Assembly (NCBI RefSeq): GCF_039888675.1
Contig: NZ_JBDQQR010000001.1
Location: forward strand, 62,001-126,000
DNA from: Mesorhizobium sp. CAU 1732
Lineage (GTDB): Bacteria > Pseudomonadota > Alphaproteobacteria > Rhizobiales > Rhizobiaceae
DNA length: 64,000 nucleotides
Reading direction: 5' to 3'
The position numbers were made by a program, and so were the translations under genes. How positions within the stretch are numbered: the stretch's first letter is position 1; each line of letters starts with the position of its first letter. Below, piece by piece: positions 9,006-19,194 of this stretch. A model generated the notes under the pieces. That model searched no databases and was not told the origin of the DNA. It saw only the letters and a list, made by a program, of their open reading frames with translations.

Positions 9006-9379
9006 TGACACCGTTCGGCGCAAAGATGCGTGAACTCCGCACCGGGAAAGGCGTAACGCAAAAGCAGATGGCGGCGGCGCTTGGCGTCAGCGCAGCCTAT
9101 CTGTCGGCTCTGGAGCATGGGCAGCGCGGCGCGCCGAGCTGGGCGCTCGTGCAAAAGATCGTCGGCTATTTCAATGTGATCTGGGACGATGCCGAGGAGT
9201 TGCAGACCCTGGCGGCCGCGTCGCATCCCCGGATTGTCGTCGATACGTCGGGCCTGTCGGCGCCGGCCACGCTTCTCGCCAATCGGCTCGCATCGGAAAT
9301 CGGCAAGCTTTCGGACGATGACATCGCGGCGCTGACGGAAAATCTCGAAGCCGCGATACGCAAGAGCAAGAACGCCTGA
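9005..9379 (+). CDS. XRE-family helix-turn-helix regulator
   Basis: The 124-residue protein carries a canonical Xre/Cro HTH near the N-terminus: MRELRTGKGVTQKQMAAALG then VSAAYLSALEHGQRGAPSW. The remainder (IGKLSDDDIAALTENLEAAI) is helical and may dimerise. The ATG at 9005 overlaps the smr stop by one base (TGATG); a GTG at 9002 is an alternative. Being last in the timA-mltA-smr cluster it may regulate that operon, but no operator was identified. It ends 12 bases from the convergent DUF1402 gene. Confidence 0.88.
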   Translation: MTPFGAKMRELRTGKGVTQKQMAAALGVSAAYLSALEHGQRGAPSWALVQKIVGYFNVIWDDAEELQTLAAASHPRIVVDTSGLSAPATLLANRLASEIGKLSDDDIAALTENLEAAIRKSKNA

Positions 9380-9391
9380 TCCTGTCCCGAT

Positions 9392-10366
9392 CTAGAACAG
9401 CGCCTGCAATTCCGCGATTTTGTCGTTCACCAGCCAGCCATAATAGTTTTCTTCCGGCAGGCGCGGGGTTTCGCCCGCCCTGCGGCGGCGCTCGTTCTCG
9501 GCCTTGAGCGCGTAGGCCCGCTGCTCGGGGTTGCCGACATTGTAAAGCGTCGCCGTGACGCCGGGATTCTTCGAGATGTCGAACCCGGCGATCTTGCGAT
9601 AGGCGTCGATCGACGTCTTCAGCGTTGCGGCGACATAGGCGAGCGTCAGGTCCGGGTCCATGATCGTGCGATATACCTGCTGCGGGTTCTCATGATCGAG
9701 TTTCGGCAGTCCCGACACGCGCGTCACGAGATCGCTCATCTGCAACGCGGTCAGCGGGTTGAGCTGGCCGATGCCGAATGTCTGCCCGGCATAGAAGGGC
9801 TGGAAGAAGACGGCACTGAACCGGTCGTTGGGAAAACTGGCGCCATCCACCGTGCGGCCCCGGAATGTCTTCTCCCACACCGCCTCGCGGCAGGACCAGA
9901 GATCGTAGCTGTCCGAGACCGAGGCGCAGCTTTGGAATTGCGGACGGGCGACGAAGGCGCTGACGGACTCGCCGCCATGCGAAAAGTTGAAGTTCGAGCC
10001 GAGATAGGACGCCGCCTTCACATAGTAGGTCTGGAGCCGGTCATAGGCATCGACATTGTAGGTGTGCTCGCCGACGATCGCGCCGACCATATGCATCGGA
10101 TCGATGCCGTAACGCGCCGACACGGATACGATCTTTGAGCGCAGCGCGTTGTCGGTCTGCAACAGCGCGTAGACCTTGCGGTACTTGGCGTCATAGGTGG
10201 AGCGCGCGGCGCGGGTGCGGTTTGCCGACGCGGCCGGAACACCTGGCTGCTCGGCATGGCGGTTGCCCGGAGGCACCAGCGTGGCGGCACCCGCGGACGC
10301 GGCTCCAAAGCTGGTGGCCATCGCCGAAAAGCAGAGGACGGCGAGTAGCCGGGCGGCGATCTTCAT
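9392..10366 (-). CDS. DUF1402 family exported protein
   Basis: The 324-residue product begins with a Sec signal peptide (MKIAARLLAVLCFSAMATSF, cleavage near residues 27-29 after an Ala-rich stretch). The body has the pattern GIDPMHMVGAIVGEHTYNV and FGIGQLNPLTALQMSD, which resembles lysozyme-like or transglycosylase folds with an early Glu and a G-Q-x-N motif. DUF1402 is found almost only in Rhizobiales. A periplasmic cell-wall role is an inference and no enzymatic activity is assigned. Confidence 0.85.
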   Translation of the reverse strand: MKIAARLLAVLCFSAMATSFGAASAGAATLVPPGNRHAEQPGVPAASANRTRAARSTYDAKYRKVYALLQTDNALRSKIVSVSARYGIDPMHMVGAIVGEHTYNVDAYDRLQTYYVKAASYLGSNFNFSHGGESVSAFVARPQFQSCASVSDSYDLWSCREAVWEKTFRGRTVDGASFPNDRFSAVFFQPFYAGQTFGIGQLNPLTALQMSDLVTRVSGLPKLDHENPQQVYRTIMDPDLTLAYVAATLKTSIDAYRKIAGFDISKNPGVTATLYNVGNPEQRAYALKAENERRRRAGETPRLPEENYYGWLVNDKIAELQALF

Positions 10367-10434
10367 GTGTGGTCTAGACCAGAGGCTCGTTCGTGAGGAC
10401 GCGCAAACCTAGTTGCAGGCTCTTATCGAGTCGA

Positions 10435-10466
10435 GAGCCCCGACGCTCAATCGTTCGTCAGGGCTC
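10435..10466. other. Stem-loop between hslU and the DUF1402 gene
   Basis: GAGCCC-c-GACG (10435-10445) pairs with CGTC-a-GGGCTC (10456-10466) around a 10-base loop. It lies downstream of hslU on the minus strand but has no adjacent T-run, so it may be a transcript-end or processing structure rather than a classical terminator. Confidence 0.4.
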
Positions 10467-10503
10467 CGAAGTTCTGCAACTATGCTTTTGCTGTCACACC
10501 CCT

Positions 10504-11811
10504 TTACAGGATGAATCGCGACAAATCCGTGTTCTTCGCCAGGTCGCCGACATGCTTGTCGACATATTCGGCGTCGATCGTGATCTCCGTACCGGACTTG
10601 TCCGGCGCGTTGAACGAGATGTCGTCCAGCACCCGTTCCATCACGGTCTGGAGGCGCCGAGCGCCGATGTTCTCGACACTTGCATTGAGATCGACGGCGA
10701 TGCCCGCGAGCGTGTCGATCGCATCGTCGCTGAACGAGAGCGACACGCCCTCTGTCAGCATCAGCGCGATATACTGCTTGATCAGGCTCGCCTCGGTTTC
10801 GGTCAGGATGCGGCGGAAGTCGTCCTTCTCGAGCGCACGCAGTTCGACGCGGATCGGCAGGCGGCCCTGAAGCTCGGGCAGAAGATCGGACGGCTTCGCC
10901 ACGTGGAAGGCGCCCGACGCGATGAAGAGGATGTGGTCGGTCTTGATCGGCCCGTATTTCGTCGCAACGGTCGTCCCTTCGACCAGCGGCAGCAGATCGC
11001 GCTGCACGCCTTCGCGCGACGGTCCGCCGGCAACGTCGCTGCGGGTCGCGACCTTGTCGATCTCGTCGAGGAAGACGATGCCGTTGTTCTCGGTCGATTC
11101 CAGAGCGCGGCGCACGACTTCCTCCTGGTCGAGAAGTTTTTCGGACTCGTCGCTCACCAGAAGGCTGTAGGATTCCTTCACCGTGGTCTTGCGCGTCTTG
11201 GTGCGCTGGCCGCCCATCGCCTTCTGCATCATCTCGCTGAGATTGATCATGCCGACGCCGCCCGGCATTCCGGGAACCTCGAAACCGGGCATCCCGCCCG
11301 TTCCCGTGTCGGCGACCTCGACCTCGATCTCCTTGTCGTCGAGCTCGCCGTCGCGCAGCTTCTTGCGGAAGGAATCGCGCGTCGCGGGGCTTGCGGTCTT
11401 GCCGACCAGCGCCTCCAGCACGCGCTCCTCGGCGTTGATATGCGCGCGCGCCTTCACGTCCTCGCGCATCGTGTCCTTCACGAGCCCGATGGCGACCTCG
11501 ACCAGATCGCGGATGATCTGCTCGACATCGCGGCCGACATAGCCGACTTCGGTGAACTTGGTGGCCTCGACCTTGATGAAGGGCGCACCGGCGAGCTTCG
11601 CCAGTCTGCGCGAAATCTCGGTCTTGCCGACGCCGGTGGGGCCGATCATCAGGATGTTCTTCGGCATCACCTCTTCGCGCATCTGGCCTTCCAGTTGCTG
11701 GCGGCGCCAGCGATTGCGCATCGCAATGGCCACGGCGCGCTTGGCGTCCTTCTGGCCGATGATGTAGCGGTCGAGTTCGGAAACGATCTCGCGGGGGGAA
11801 AAAGTGGTCAT
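10504..11811 (-). CDS. hslU: ATP-dependent protease ATPase subunit HslU (ClpY)
   Basis: HslU is the AAA+ unfoldase that feeds substrates to the HslV peptidase. The 435-residue sequence has Walker A GPTGVGKT (57-64), Walker [10 protein letters not shown], the intermediate I-domain (about residues 110-230) and the C-terminal RFIL tail that docks into HslV. It is the last gene of the leftward hslV-GNAT-membrane protein-hslU cluster, which separates the two protease subunits by two unrelated genes. Confidence 0.97.
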   Translation of the reverse strand: MTTFSPREIVSELDRYIIGQKDAKRAVAIAMRNRWRRQQLEGQMREEVMPKNILMIGPTGVGKTEISRRLAKLAGAPFIKVEATKFTEVGYVGRDVEQIIRDLVEVAIGLVKDTMREDVKARAHINAEERVLEALVGKTASPATRDSFRKKLRDGELDDKEIEVEVADTGTGGMPGFEVPGMPGGVGMINLSEMMQKAMGGQRTKTRKTTVKESYSLLVSDESEKLLDQEEVVRRALESTENNGIVFLDEIDKVATRSDVAGGPSREGVQRDLLPLVEGTTVATKYGPIKTDHILFIASGAFHVAKPSDLLPELQGRLPIRVELRALEKDDFRRILTETEASLIKQYIALMLTEGVSLSFSDDAIDTLAGIAVDLNASVENIGARRLQTVMERVLDDISFNAPDKSGTEITIDAEYVDKHVGDLAKNTDLSRFIL

Positions 11812-11822
11812 CTACTTTTACG

Positions 11823-12974
11823 CTAAGCCTTGATGGGAGGGAGCTTGTTGAGCACGGATGTGGGGAGCGTTGGCCGCACGATCAAGCGGCGGATGTGCTG
11901 CCAGCCCGCGCCGAAGGTGATGATCAGCGCACCGACCACCAGCAGGATAAGCGCGAACGGCGGCACGCCGGTCGTATTGGCCGTCGAATTGACGAGGTAA
12001 TAGATGCCGAGCGAGCCGAAATAGGCAAGTGTGGGCACCAGCAGCGAGCGCCGGTCTATGGCAAGCGCCACATAGACGAAGCTGGCGATCAGCAATGCGA
12101 GCATGATCGTCGCGCTGGTGTCGGGCTCGATATTGCCCAGAACCACGTCCTGTCCTGTCGCCATGATGAACAGCGGATGCACCAGCATCGGCGCTGACAC
12201 CACATGCAGCCAGAAAGCGCAGTCCGACCATGTGGTGCGCCGCTCGCGGTCGTGGATATCGAGCGCGACCGCAATGGCGAACACCACCAGTCCACAGATC
12301 AGCGGCATATAGAGCGAGGCGCGGAGCAGTTCCGGCATCTCCTCGATTTGCGGCATCGCGACCGACCCGGCGGCGACGCCGTCGTAAAGAATGAGGGCCG
12401 TTTGCAGGAATGCGAGCAGGGTTGCCGCGATGGCGACGACGCCCGCAAGGATAGGAACGCGAAACCGCCAGAAATAGATCGCCGCCGCAGCAATCACCCC
12501 GCCCAAGACGAGATAGCCGGCAGGTCCGACGATCTGTCTCAGCGCCAGCAGTTGCCACAATGATTCAGGCATGCGGATCGTATAGCGCGCGTCGGCAACC
12601 AGCAGCAGCACAGCCGCGATGGAGCCAGCAAACAGCAGGCTGAGCACTGTCGAGGACAGCTTCATGCGGTGCTGACGCGTGACGACTTCCGCAACCAGCC
12701 AGGAAAAGCCGGCCAGCAACCCGGCGATCCAGATCGGACGATTCTCGATCAGCGTCGACAGCACGAAATAAAAACCGGCCGTCAGAAGCACGATGCCGAC
12801 CGTGACGAACAAGTCGTTGCCGCCGCCGATGAGCCGCAGGTTTTCGTCTTGAGCGCTGTCGTCATCGTCGGGTGACAGCGTGAGCGCTTGCTCCATCTGA
12901 TGGAGGCGATCGCGCTGGGCAGGAGAGATGACGCCTTCCACAACCGCATTGTCGAGCGTTTGCGCGCTGATCAT
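11823..12974 (-). CDS. Multi-pass membrane protein of unknown function (hslUV cluster)
   Basis: The 383-residue protein starts with a soluble stretch of about 50 residues that includes an acidic segment (SPDDDDSAQDEN), followed by roughly 10-12 predicted membrane helices, for example LFVTVGIVLLTAGFYFVL and GPAGYLVLGGVIAAAAIYF. It ends in a basic tail. The layout resembles DUF2157-type membrane proteins, but I do not recognise a defined function. It lies 11 bases upstream of hslU on the same strand and 27 bases after the GNAT gene, so it is probably co-transcribed. Confidence 0.8.
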   Translation of the reverse strand: MISAQTLDNAVVEGVISPAQRDRLHQMEQALTLSPDDDDSAQDENLRLIGGGNDLFVTVGIVLLTAGFYFVLSTLIENRPIWIAGLLAGFSWLVAEVVTRQHRMKLSSTVLSLLFAGSIAAVLLLVADARYTIRMPESLWQLLALRQIVGPAGYLVLGGVIAAAAIYFWRFRVPILAGVVAIAATLLAFLQTALILYDGVAAGSVAMPQIEEMPELLRASLYMPLICGLVVFAIAVALDIHDRERRTTWSDCAFWLHVVSAPMLVHPLFIMATGQDVVLGNIEPDTSATIMLALLIASFVYVALAIDRRSLLVPTLAYFGSLGIYYLVNSTANTTGVPPFALILLVVGALIITFGAGWQHIRRLIVRPTLPTSVLNKLPPIKA

Positions 12975-13001
12975 GTTAACCCCGTCTTGCTGCCTGCCGC
13001 A

Positions 13002-13538
13002 TTATCGCGGCACGCGGGCGGCACCATACTGCATGATGAGCGTATCGCCAGTCCGGCCGACAAGATGAGGGACCGGCACAAAGCCGGCCTTCTGATAGGC
13101 GCGGATGGCGCGGGCGTTGTCGGCATCGGGGTCGATGACGATGCTCGCATGGCCTTCGTCGATTCTGTCGGACACGAATGCCTTCAGGGCCGCCGAGCCG
13201 ATGCCTTTCGAGAGAAGCTGGGGATCGCCGATCGACAGGTCGACGCCGATGGTTTCAGGCGGCAGTTCGGCAAGCCAGGGATGATCCTTCAGCCACTGTT
13301 CGTTCTGATGGTGGCCGATGAACCAGTACTGGATGTAGCCGACCGGGTCGCCGTCCACGGTGATGAGGAATGGGCGCGTCGTATCCCGTCCCTCGACCAT
13401 GTCGCGGATGAAGCCGAGTTCCTCTTCGGGATCGCCCCACCACTCGCGCATGTGCGGACTTTTCAGCCATTGCTCCAGCAACGGGTAGTGCTTCGGTTCC
13501 ACCGGCAGGAAGGCGATATCGTCAGCCCTCTTCGGCAT
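13002..13538 (-). CDS. GNAT N-acetyltransferase resembling AAC(6')
   Basis: The 178-residue protein has the GNAT fold with strong resemblance to the AAC(6')-Ib group: [20 protein letters not shown] near the N-terminus, PVGYIQYW, an acetyl-CoA loop in [14 protein letters not shown], and the terminal motif [18 protein letters not shown]. Related chromosomal acetyltransferases are common in Rhizobiales and are not necessarily resistance enzymes; aminoglycoside or other amine substrates are possible. Its start overlaps the hslV 3' end by 17 bases. Confidence 0.85.
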   Translation of the reverse strand: MPKRADDIAFLPVEPKHYPLLEQWLKSPHMREWWGDPEEELGFIRDMVEGRDTTRPFLITVDGDPVGYIQYWFIGHHQNEQWLKDHPWLAELPPETIGVDLSIGDPQLLSKGIGSAALKAFVSDRIDEGHASIVIDPDADNARAIRAYQKAGFVPVPHLVGRTGDTLIMQYGAARVPR

Positions 13539-14076
13539 CGAGCGTTTCCACCACGAAGCTGTCGTTCGTGTAGACGCAGATCTCGGCTGCGATCTTCATG
13601 GCCCTGCGGGCGATGTCCTCTGCATCCTTGTCGGTGTCCATCAGCGCGCGGGCGGCAGCGAGCGCATAATTGCCGCCGGAGCCGATGGCCATCACGCCAT
13701 GCTCGGGTTCCAGCACGTCGCCGGTGCCGGTGAGCGCCAGCGTCACGTGTTTGTCGGCCACCAGCATCATCGCCTCGAGGCGGCGCAGATAGCGGTCCGT
13801 GCGCCAGTCCTTGGCGAGTTCGACGCAGGCGCGCGTCAACTGGTCGGGATATTGCTCGAGCTTGGCTTCGAGCCGCTCGAGAAGCGTGAATGCGTCGGCG
13901 GTCGCGCCGGCGAAACCTGCGATGACGTTGCCCTTGCCGAGGCGCCGGACCTTCTTCGCGTTGCCCTTCATGATCGTCTGGCCGAGGCTGACCTGCCCGT
14001 CGCCCGCGATCACGACCTTGTTGTCCTTTCGCACGGTGACGATCGTCGTCGCGTGCATTGTCAGTTCGTTCGACAT
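13522..14076 (-). CDS. hslV: ATP-dependent protease peptidase subunit HslV (ClpQ)
   Basis: HslV is the proteasome-like dodecameric threonine peptidase of the HslUV complex. The 184-residue sequence has a short propeptide (MSNELTMHA) before the predicted catalytic Thr10 in [20 protein letters not shown], and the core segments [17 protein letters not shown] and [17 protein letters not shown] chose the ATG at 14076 because rhizobial HslV proteins have a propeptide of this kind; an ATG six codons later would leave MHA before the TT. It is divergent from hisB. Confidence 0.95.
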   Translation of the reverse strand: MSNELTMHATTIVTVRKDNKVVIAGDGQVSLGQTIMKGNAKKVRRLGKGNVIAGFAGATADAFTLLERLEAKLEQYPDQLTRACVELAKDWRTDRYLRRLEAMMLVADKHVTLALTGTGDVLEPEHGVMAIGSGGNYALAAARALMDTDKDAEDIARRAMKIAAEICVYTNDSFVVETLDAEEG

Positions 14077-14253
14077 ATCAACTCCGATACTGCCTCCGGC
14101 CGGCCTATGGTGAAATGCAGCGCCGACCGCGTCGCGTGTATGTATGTGCGGACCGGCGGAATGCAAATCGCAACCGCCTTGGGCGGTGTGCTGGCAATCC
14201 CGCGACCATGCTGGTAAGAGGCTCACGCTTTCAAGAGGGCGAGGTTCCATAGA

Positions 14254-14859
14254 ATGGCCGGTCAGGATCGCAAGGCGAGCGTCGAGCGCGCGACAAAGGA
14301 AACCCGGATCGCCGTCACGGTCGATCTGGACGGGAAGGGCGTATCCGCCATTTCGACAGGCGTCGGCTTCTTCGACCACATGCTCGACCAGCTCGCACGC
14401 CACTCGCTGATCGACATGACGATCAAGGCCGAGGGCGACCTCCACATCGACGATCACCACACGGTCGAGGACACCGGCATCGCGATCGGCCAGGCCATCG
14501 CCAAGGCGCTCGGCGAGCGACGCGGGATCGCGCGCTATGCTTCGATCGACCTCGCCATGGACGAGACGCTGACCAAGGCGGCGATCGACGTTTCGGGACG
14601 GCCGTTCCTCGTTTGGAACGTCGCCTTTTCGTCGCCGAAGATCGGCACCTTCGATACCGAACTGGTGCGCGAGTTCTTCCAGGCGCTGGCGCAAAATGCC
14701 GGCATCACGCTCCACGTCCTCAACCACCACGGCGCCAACAACCACCACATCGCCGAAACCTGCTTCAAGGCGGTGGCGCGGGCGTTGCGCGCCGCGATCG
14801 AGCCCGATGCACGGCAGGCGGGTGCGATTCCGTCGACCAAGGGCACGTTGAACGGATGA
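14254..14859 (+). CDS. hisB: Imidazoleglycerol-phosphate dehydratase
   Basis: HisB dehydrates imidazole glycerol phosphate to imidazole acetol phosphate in histidine synthesis. The 201-residue monofunctional enzyme has the Mn-binding motifs [28 protein letters not shown] and [18 protein letters not shown] with their paired His and Glu residues. It is the first gene of a rightward cluster hisB-DUF2628-hisH-DUF1330-hisA-hisF-hisE. Confidence 0.97.
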   Translation: MAGQDRKASVERATKETRIAVTVDLDGKGVSAISTGVGFFDHMLDQLARHSLIDMTIKAEGDLHIDDHHTVEDTGIAIGQAIAKALGERRGIARYASIDLAMDETLTKAAIDVSGRPFLVWNVAFSSPKIGTFDTELVREFFQALAQNAGITLHVLNHHGANNHHIAETCFKAVARALRAAIEPDARQAGAIPSTKGTLNG

Positions 14860-14868
14860 GCACCGATC

Positions 14869-15348
14869 ATGGCTAGCTTTGTCGTTATGGAACCGCCCGC
14901 ACGTGTGGAAGCCGACGCGGTGATCGTGCGCGACGGCTTCCACGTCTTCGCGTTCCTGATCCCGTTCGTCTGGCTGCTGGTGCATCGTCTCTGGATCGAG
15001 GCGCTGATCGCGCTGGTGGTTGCCCTGGCGCTCGGCTTTGCCGGGTCCTATGCCGGCTTCGCCGCCGCACCGGCCCTGTCGCTCCTCGTTTCGCTTTATG
15101 TCGGCCTCGAAGGCGCGTCGCTGAAGTTGGCTGCGCTGCGCCGTCGCGGCTGGCGCGAATGGGGCGTGGTCGAAGCCGACAACCGCACCGACGCCGAAAC
15201 GCGCTATATCGCGGAAGCCTATGTCGACGGGACTGCGGACGATCGTCCCGCGCCTTTGCCGGTCCTGTCTTCCGCATCGCAACTGCGCCAGACGGTCCCT
15301 GCGGCCGGTCCGGCGCTGGGGCTCTTTTCCTATCCAGGCAGACATTGA
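14869..15348 (+). CDS. DUF2628 domain membrane protein
   Basis: The 159-residue protein has an N-terminal soluble start, then hydrophobic segments at about residues 25-65 ([20 protein letters not shown], then [17 protein letters not shown]) and 65-85, and a soluble C-terminal tail. This is the DUF2628 layout. The gene sits between hisB and hisH in many Rhizobiales, and its stop abuts the hisH ATG, but no role in histidine synthesis is known. Confidence 0.85.
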   Translation: MASFVVMEPPARVEADAVIVRDGFHVFAFLIPFVWLLVHRLWIEALIALVVALALGFAGSYAGFAAAPALSLLVSLYVGLEGASLKLAALRRRGWREWGVVEADNRTDAETRYIAEAYVDGTADDRPAPLPVLSSASQLRQTVPAAGPALGLFSYPGRH

Positions 15349-15999
15349 ATGCGCGTCGCGATCATCGACTACGGCTCGGGCAACCTCAAATCCGCCACCA
15401 AGGCCTTCGAGCGCGCCGCGCGTGAGGCCGGCATATCGGCCGAGATCGACTTGACGGACGACGCGGAACGCGTCCGCACCGCCGACCGGATCGTGCTGCC
15501 GGGGGTCGGGGCCTATGCGGATTGCCGAGCGGGCCTCGATGCCGTGCCGGGCATGGTCGAGGCGATCGACGAAATGGTGCGCCGGAAGGGCCGGCCGTTC
15601 CTCGGCATCTGCGTCGGCATGCAGCTCATGTCGTCGCGGGGTCTGGAAAAGACGATCACCAACGGCTTCGGCTGGATCGAGGGCGATGTGACGGAAATGC
15701 TGCCGTCGGACCCGTCACTGAAGATCCCGCAGATCGGCTGGAACACGATTCACGTGAAACATTCCCACCCGCTCTTCGCCGGAATCAGCACCGGTGAGGA
15801 CGGCCTGCACGCCTATTTCGTGCATTCCTACCATCTGGAGGCGAAGCACGCAGAAGACGTTCTGGCCGTTACGGACTATGGCGGGCCGGTAACCGCGGCC
15901 GTCGCGCGCGACAATGTTGCGGGCACGCAGTTCCACCCGGAAAAGAGTCAGGCGCTGGGTCTGGCCCTGATCGGCAATTTTCTAAACTGGAAGCCTTGA
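15349..15999 (+). CDS. hisH: Imidazole glycerol phosphate synthase, glutamine amidotransferase subunit HisH
   Basis: HisH hydrolyses glutamine and channels ammonia to HisF. The 216-residue class I amidotransferase has the oxyanion/nucleophile motif [12 protein letters not shown] with the catalytic Cys, and the C-terminal [10 protein letters not shown] with the catalytic His and Glu. It directly follows the DUF2628 gene with no spacer. Confidence 0.97.
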   Translation: MRVAIIDYGSGNLKSATKAFERAAREAGISAEIDLTDDAERVRTADRIVLPGVGAYADCRAGLDAVPGMVEAIDEMVRRKGRPFLGICVGMQLMSSRGLEKTITNGFGWIEGDVTEMLPSDPSLKIPQIGWNTIHVKHSHPLFAGISTGEDGLHAYFVHSYHLEAKHAEDVLAVTDYGGPVTAAVARDNVAGTQFHPEKSQALGLALIGNFLNWKP

Positions 16000-16009
16000 G
16001 GAGCACGCG

Positions 16010-16300
16010 ATGAGCAAGAAGGGGTATTGGATGGCGATGGTCACCATCAGCGATCCGGATGGATATCCAAAATATATCAGCGCGAATGCGGCTGCCTTCG
16101 AGAAATATGGCGCGAAATTTCTGGTGCGCGGCGGGCAGCACACCGACCCGGAACTGCCGACAGGCGACCGGCAGGTGATCATCGAGTTCGAAAGCTACGA
16201 CGTCGCGCTCGCCTGCTTCAACTCGCCCGAATATCAGGCGGCGCTGAAAATCCGCAAGGAATGCTCGACGGCGCAGCTCGCGATCGTAGAAGGCGTTTGA
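16010..16300 (+). CDS. DUF1330 family protein
   Basis: The 96-residue protein is a ferredoxin-like dimeric alpha/beta barrel domain of the DUF1330 family ([37 protein letters not shown]). Its function is not known. It lies 10 bases after hisH and four bases before hisA, a placement recurrent in Rhizobiales his operons, so it is co-transcribed with histidine genes. Confidence 0.9.
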   Translation: MSKKGYWMAMVTISDPDGYPKYISANAAAFEKYGAKFLVRGGQHTDPELPTGDRQVIIEFESYDVALACFNSPEYQAALKIRKECSTAQLAIVEGV

Positions 16301-16304
16301 CCAC

Positions 16305-17069
16305 GTGATCCTGTTTCCCGCGATCGATCTCAAGGAAGGCCAGTGCGTCCGGCTCAAGCTGGGCGAGATGGCGAGCGCGACGGTCTACAATCCCGACCCC
16401 GGCGCTCAGGCGAGGGATTTCCAGGAGCAGGGTTTCGAGTGGCTTCACGTGGTCGATCTCGACGGCGCCTTTGCCGGTGAAAGCCGCAACGGCGCGGCGG
16501 TCGAGGCGATCCTGAAGGCGACGACCAACCCGGTCCAGCTCGGCGGCGGCATCCGGACGCTGGCCCATATCGAGGCGTGGCTCTCCAAGGGGCTGGCGCG
16601 CGTGATCCTCGGCACGGTCGCGGTGCGCGATCCTGACCTCGTGAAGGAAGCGTGCAAGGCGTTTCCCGGAAAAATCGCCGTCGGCATAGACGCCAAGGGC
16701 GGCAAGGTCGCCGTCGAGGGCTGGGCGGAAGCCTCGTCGCTCGGTGTCGTGGAACTGGCGAAGAAGTTCGAGGGCGCAGGCGTGTCCGCGATCATCTATA
16801 CGGATATCGACCGCGACGGCGTCCTGACCGGCATCAACTGGGACGCCACGATCGATCTGGCGAACGCCATCTCGATCCCGGTGATCGCATCCGGCGGCCT
16901 CGCATCGATCGCCGACATCGTGCGCATGACCATGCCGGACGCAAAAAAGCTCGAAGGCGCAATCTCCGGCCGCGCGCTCTATGACGGCCGCATCGATCCG
17001 GCCGAGGCCTTGGCGATCCTGAAGGGCACGCTGAAGGTCGAACCGGCACTGTTCGAGGATCCCAGATGA
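16305..17069 (+). CDS. hisA: ProFAR isomerase (HisA)
   Basis: HisA isomerises the ProFAR intermediate to PRFAR in histidine synthesis. The 254-residue TIM barrel has the catalytic Asp8 in FPAIDLKEG, the second Asp in YTDIDRDG, and the phosphate-binding motifs LGGGIRT and IASGGLAS. It starts with GTG. Its 3' end overlaps hisF by four bases (ATGA). Confidence 0.97.
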   Translation: MILFPAIDLKEGQCVRLKLGEMASATVYNPDPGAQARDFQEQGFEWLHVVDLDGAFAGESRNGAAVEAILKATTNPVQLGGGIRTLAHIEAWLSKGLARVILGTVAVRDPDLVKEACKAFPGKIAVGIDAKGGKVAVEGWAEASSLGVVELAKKFEGAGVSAIIYTDIDRDGVLTGINWDATIDLANAISIPVIASGGLASIADIVRMTMPDAKKLEGAISGRALYDGRIDPAEALAILKGTLKVEPALFEDPR

Positions 17070-17848
17070 CCCTCAAAGCCCGCGTTATCCCTTGTCTCGA
17101 CGTGCATGATGGCCGCGTGGTCAAGGGCGTCAACTTCGTCGATCTGATCGATGCCGGCGATCCGGTCGAGGCGGCGAAGGCTTATGATGCCGCCGGTGCG
17201 GACGAGCTTTGCTTCCTTGACATCACGGCGTCGTCCGACAATCGCGAGACGATTTTCGACATCGTCGCCAAGACGGCCGAGCAGTGCTTCATGCCGCTGA
17301 CGGTGGGCGGCGGGGTGCGGCAGGTGTCGGATATCCGCAAGCTCCTGCTCGCCGGCGCCGACAAGGTCTCGATCAACACGGCGGCGGTGAAGAACCCGGA
17401 TTTCGTGGCGCAAGCTGCCGACAAATTCGGCAACCAGTGCATCGTCGTCGCGATCGACGCCAAGAGGGTGTCGGGCGAAGGCGAGGCGGATCGGTGGGAA
17501 ATTTTCACCCATGGCGGCCGCCAGACCACCGGCATCGACGCGATCGACTTTGCGCGCAAGGTGGTCGATCTCGGTGCCGGCGAAATCCTCCTGACTTCGA
17601 TGGACCGGGACGGCACCAAGGCCGGTTACGACATCGCACTGACGCGCGCTATCGCGGATGCCGTGCGTGCGCCGGTCATCGCGTCGGGTGGCGTGGGAAC
17701 GCTCGATCACATGGTCGAGGGCATACGCGACGGGCATGCAACCGCGGTGCTGGCGGCCTCGATCTTCCACTTCGGCACATACACCATTGCGCAGGCCAAG
17801 GCGCACATGGCAAAAGCGGGCTTGGCCGTGCGGCTCGATGCCGCCTGA
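17066..17848 (+). CDS. hisF: Imidazole glycerol phosphate synthase, cyclase subunit HisF
   Basis: HisF uses ammonia from HisH to convert PRFAR to imidazole glycerol phosphate and AICAR. The 260-residue TIM barrel has catalytic Asp12 in [14 protein letters not shown], the second Asp in [12 protein letters not shown], and phosphate motifs VGGGVR and IASGGVGT. It overlaps hisA and is followed 16 bases later by hisE. Confidence 0.97.
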   Translation: MTLKARVIPCLDVHDGRVVKGVNFVDLIDAGDPVEAAKAYDAAGADELCFLDITASSDNRETIFDIVAKTAEQCFMPLTVGGGVRQVSDIRKLLLAGADKVSINTAAVKNPDFVAQAADKFGNQCIVVAIDAKRVSGEGEADRWEIFTHGGRQTTGIDAIDFARKVVDLGAGEILLTSMDRDGTKAGYDIALTRAIADAVRAPVIASGGVGTLDHMVEGIRDGHATAVLAASIFHFGTYTIAQAKAHMAKAGLAVRLDAA

Positions 17849-17864
17849 GCCTGGGGAGGGATCT

Positions 17865-18185
17865 TTGGCCGGATTTTCGCTGATTGATCTGGAAGCGATC
17901 ATTGCCGAACGGGGACGGTCGGGCGCGGCGGATTCGTGGACGGCGAAGCTTTTCGCCAAGGGAACCGACAAGGCCGCGCAGAAGATGGGCGAAGAGGCGG
18001 TCGAGGCCGTCATCGCTGCGGTCAAGGGCGATCGCGACGGGCTCGTTTCGGAAAGTGCCGACCTTCTCTACCACTGGCTCGTCGTTCTTTCGCTGGCCGG
18101 CGTGACGGTCGATGATGTGATGGCCGAGCTCGAAGCACGCACCACGCGTTCGGGCATCGAAGAAAAGGCGTCGCGCGCGCGTTAG
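17865..18185 (+). CDS. hisE: Phosphoribosyl-ATP pyrophosphatase
   Basis: HisE removes pyrophosphate from phosphoribosyl-ATP, the second step of histidine synthesis. The 106-residue product has the family motif [14 protein letters not shown] and [18 protein letters not shown] chose the TTG start at 17865 because a strong ribosome site GGGGAGGG (17853-17860) sits four bases upstream, the residues after it align with the HisE N-terminus, and no nearby ATG exists. Confidence 0.93.
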   Translation: MAGFSLIDLEAIIAERGRSGAADSWTAKLFAKGTDKAAQKMGEEAVEAVIAAVKGDRDGLVSESADLLYHWLVVLSLAGVTVDDVMAELEARTTRSGIEEKASRAR

Positions 18186-18206
18186 ATCGCGTCGCGCTCA
18201 AGGCAC

Positions 18207-19172
18207 ATGCCGATGGACCAGCTCGTCCCCACCGAAAAATACTCTCCCTACCGGATCTTCTCGGCCGAACGTTGGGCGGAATTCCGGGCCGATACGCCGC
18301 TGACGCTCAGCGAGGATGAGGTCAGGCGGCTGCGGTCGCTGAACGATCCCGTCGACCTCGACGAAATCCGCCGCATCTACCTGACGCTGTCCCGGCTCCT
18401 GTCCGCCCATGTCGAGTCGAGCCAGCTTCTCTTCCGGCAACGCCAGATTTTCTTCGAAGCCAATGACGCGGTGAAAACGCCGTTCATCATCGGCATCGCA
18501 GGATCGGTCGCGGTCGGCAAGTCGACCACGGCCCGCGTCCTCAAGGAGTTGCTGCAGCGCTGGCCGTCCAGCCCCAAGGTCGATCTCATCACGACGGACG
18601 GTTTCCTGCTGCCCAATGCGGTTCTGCGCCGCGAAAACCTGATGGAGCGAAAGGGTTTTCCCGAAAGTTACGATGTCGGTGCGCTGCTGCGGTTCCTGTC
18701 GGGCATCAAGTCCGGCCAGCGCGACGTGCGCGCGCCGCTCTATTCGCACATGACCTATGACGTATTGCCGGGCGCCTATGTGACGATCGATCGGCCGGAC
18801 ATCCTCATCTTCGAGGGCATCAACGTCCTCCAGCCGCGGAAGCTTCCGCCGGACGGCAAGTTCGTGCCCTTCGTCTCGGATTTCTTCGACTTCTCGATCT
18901 ATATCGATGCGGACGAGGACATGATCCACAAATGGTACATCGACCGCTTCATGCGGCTGCGCGAGACGGCATTCAAGGATCCGGAATCCTTCTTCCATCG
19001 CTATTCGCAACTGTCCGAGGAAGCCGCGCGCGCGATCGCCGAAGGGTTGTGGGCGAACATCAACCTCAGGAACCTGCGCGAAAACATCGTTCCGACGCGC
19101 CCGCGCGCCGATCTCGTCCTGCGCAAGGGGGCGGATCACCTGATCGAAGAAGTCGCGCTCAGGAAGCTCTGA
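18207..19172 (+). CDS. coaA: Type I pantothenate kinase
   Basis: CoaA phosphorylates pantothenate, the committed step of CoA synthesis and the target of CoA feedback. The 321-residue P-loop kinase has Walker [10 protein letters not shown] (99-107), then LITTDGFL and FEGINVLQ motifs and the [17 protein letters not shown] segment. It follows hisE by 21 bases; a his-coaA linkage is common in this order. Confidence 0.96.
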   Translation: MPMDQLVPTEKYSPYRIFSAERWAEFRADTPLTLSEDEVRRLRSLNDPVDLDEIRRIYLTLSRLLSAHVESSQLLFRQRQIFFEANDAVKTPFIIGIAGSVAVGKSTTARVLKELLQRWPSSPKVDLITTDGFLLPNAVLRRENLMERKGFPESYDVGALLRFLSGIKSGQRDVRAPLYSHMTYDVLPGAYVTIDRPDILIFEGINVLQPRKLPPDGKFVPFVSDFFDFSIYIDADEDMIHKWYIDRFMRLRETAFKDPESFFHRYSQLSEEAARAIAEGLWANINLRNLRENIVPTRPRADLVLRKGADHLIEEVALRKL

Positions 19173-19194
19173 GTTCCGGCATTGGGCGAGATGC

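Noticed and set aside
14207..14235. Possible RpoH promoter for hslV (CTTGAA on the minus strand at 14235-14230)
   Set aside because: The -35-like element is good, but no CYTATNT element occurs at 17-18 bases spacing, so it is not called.
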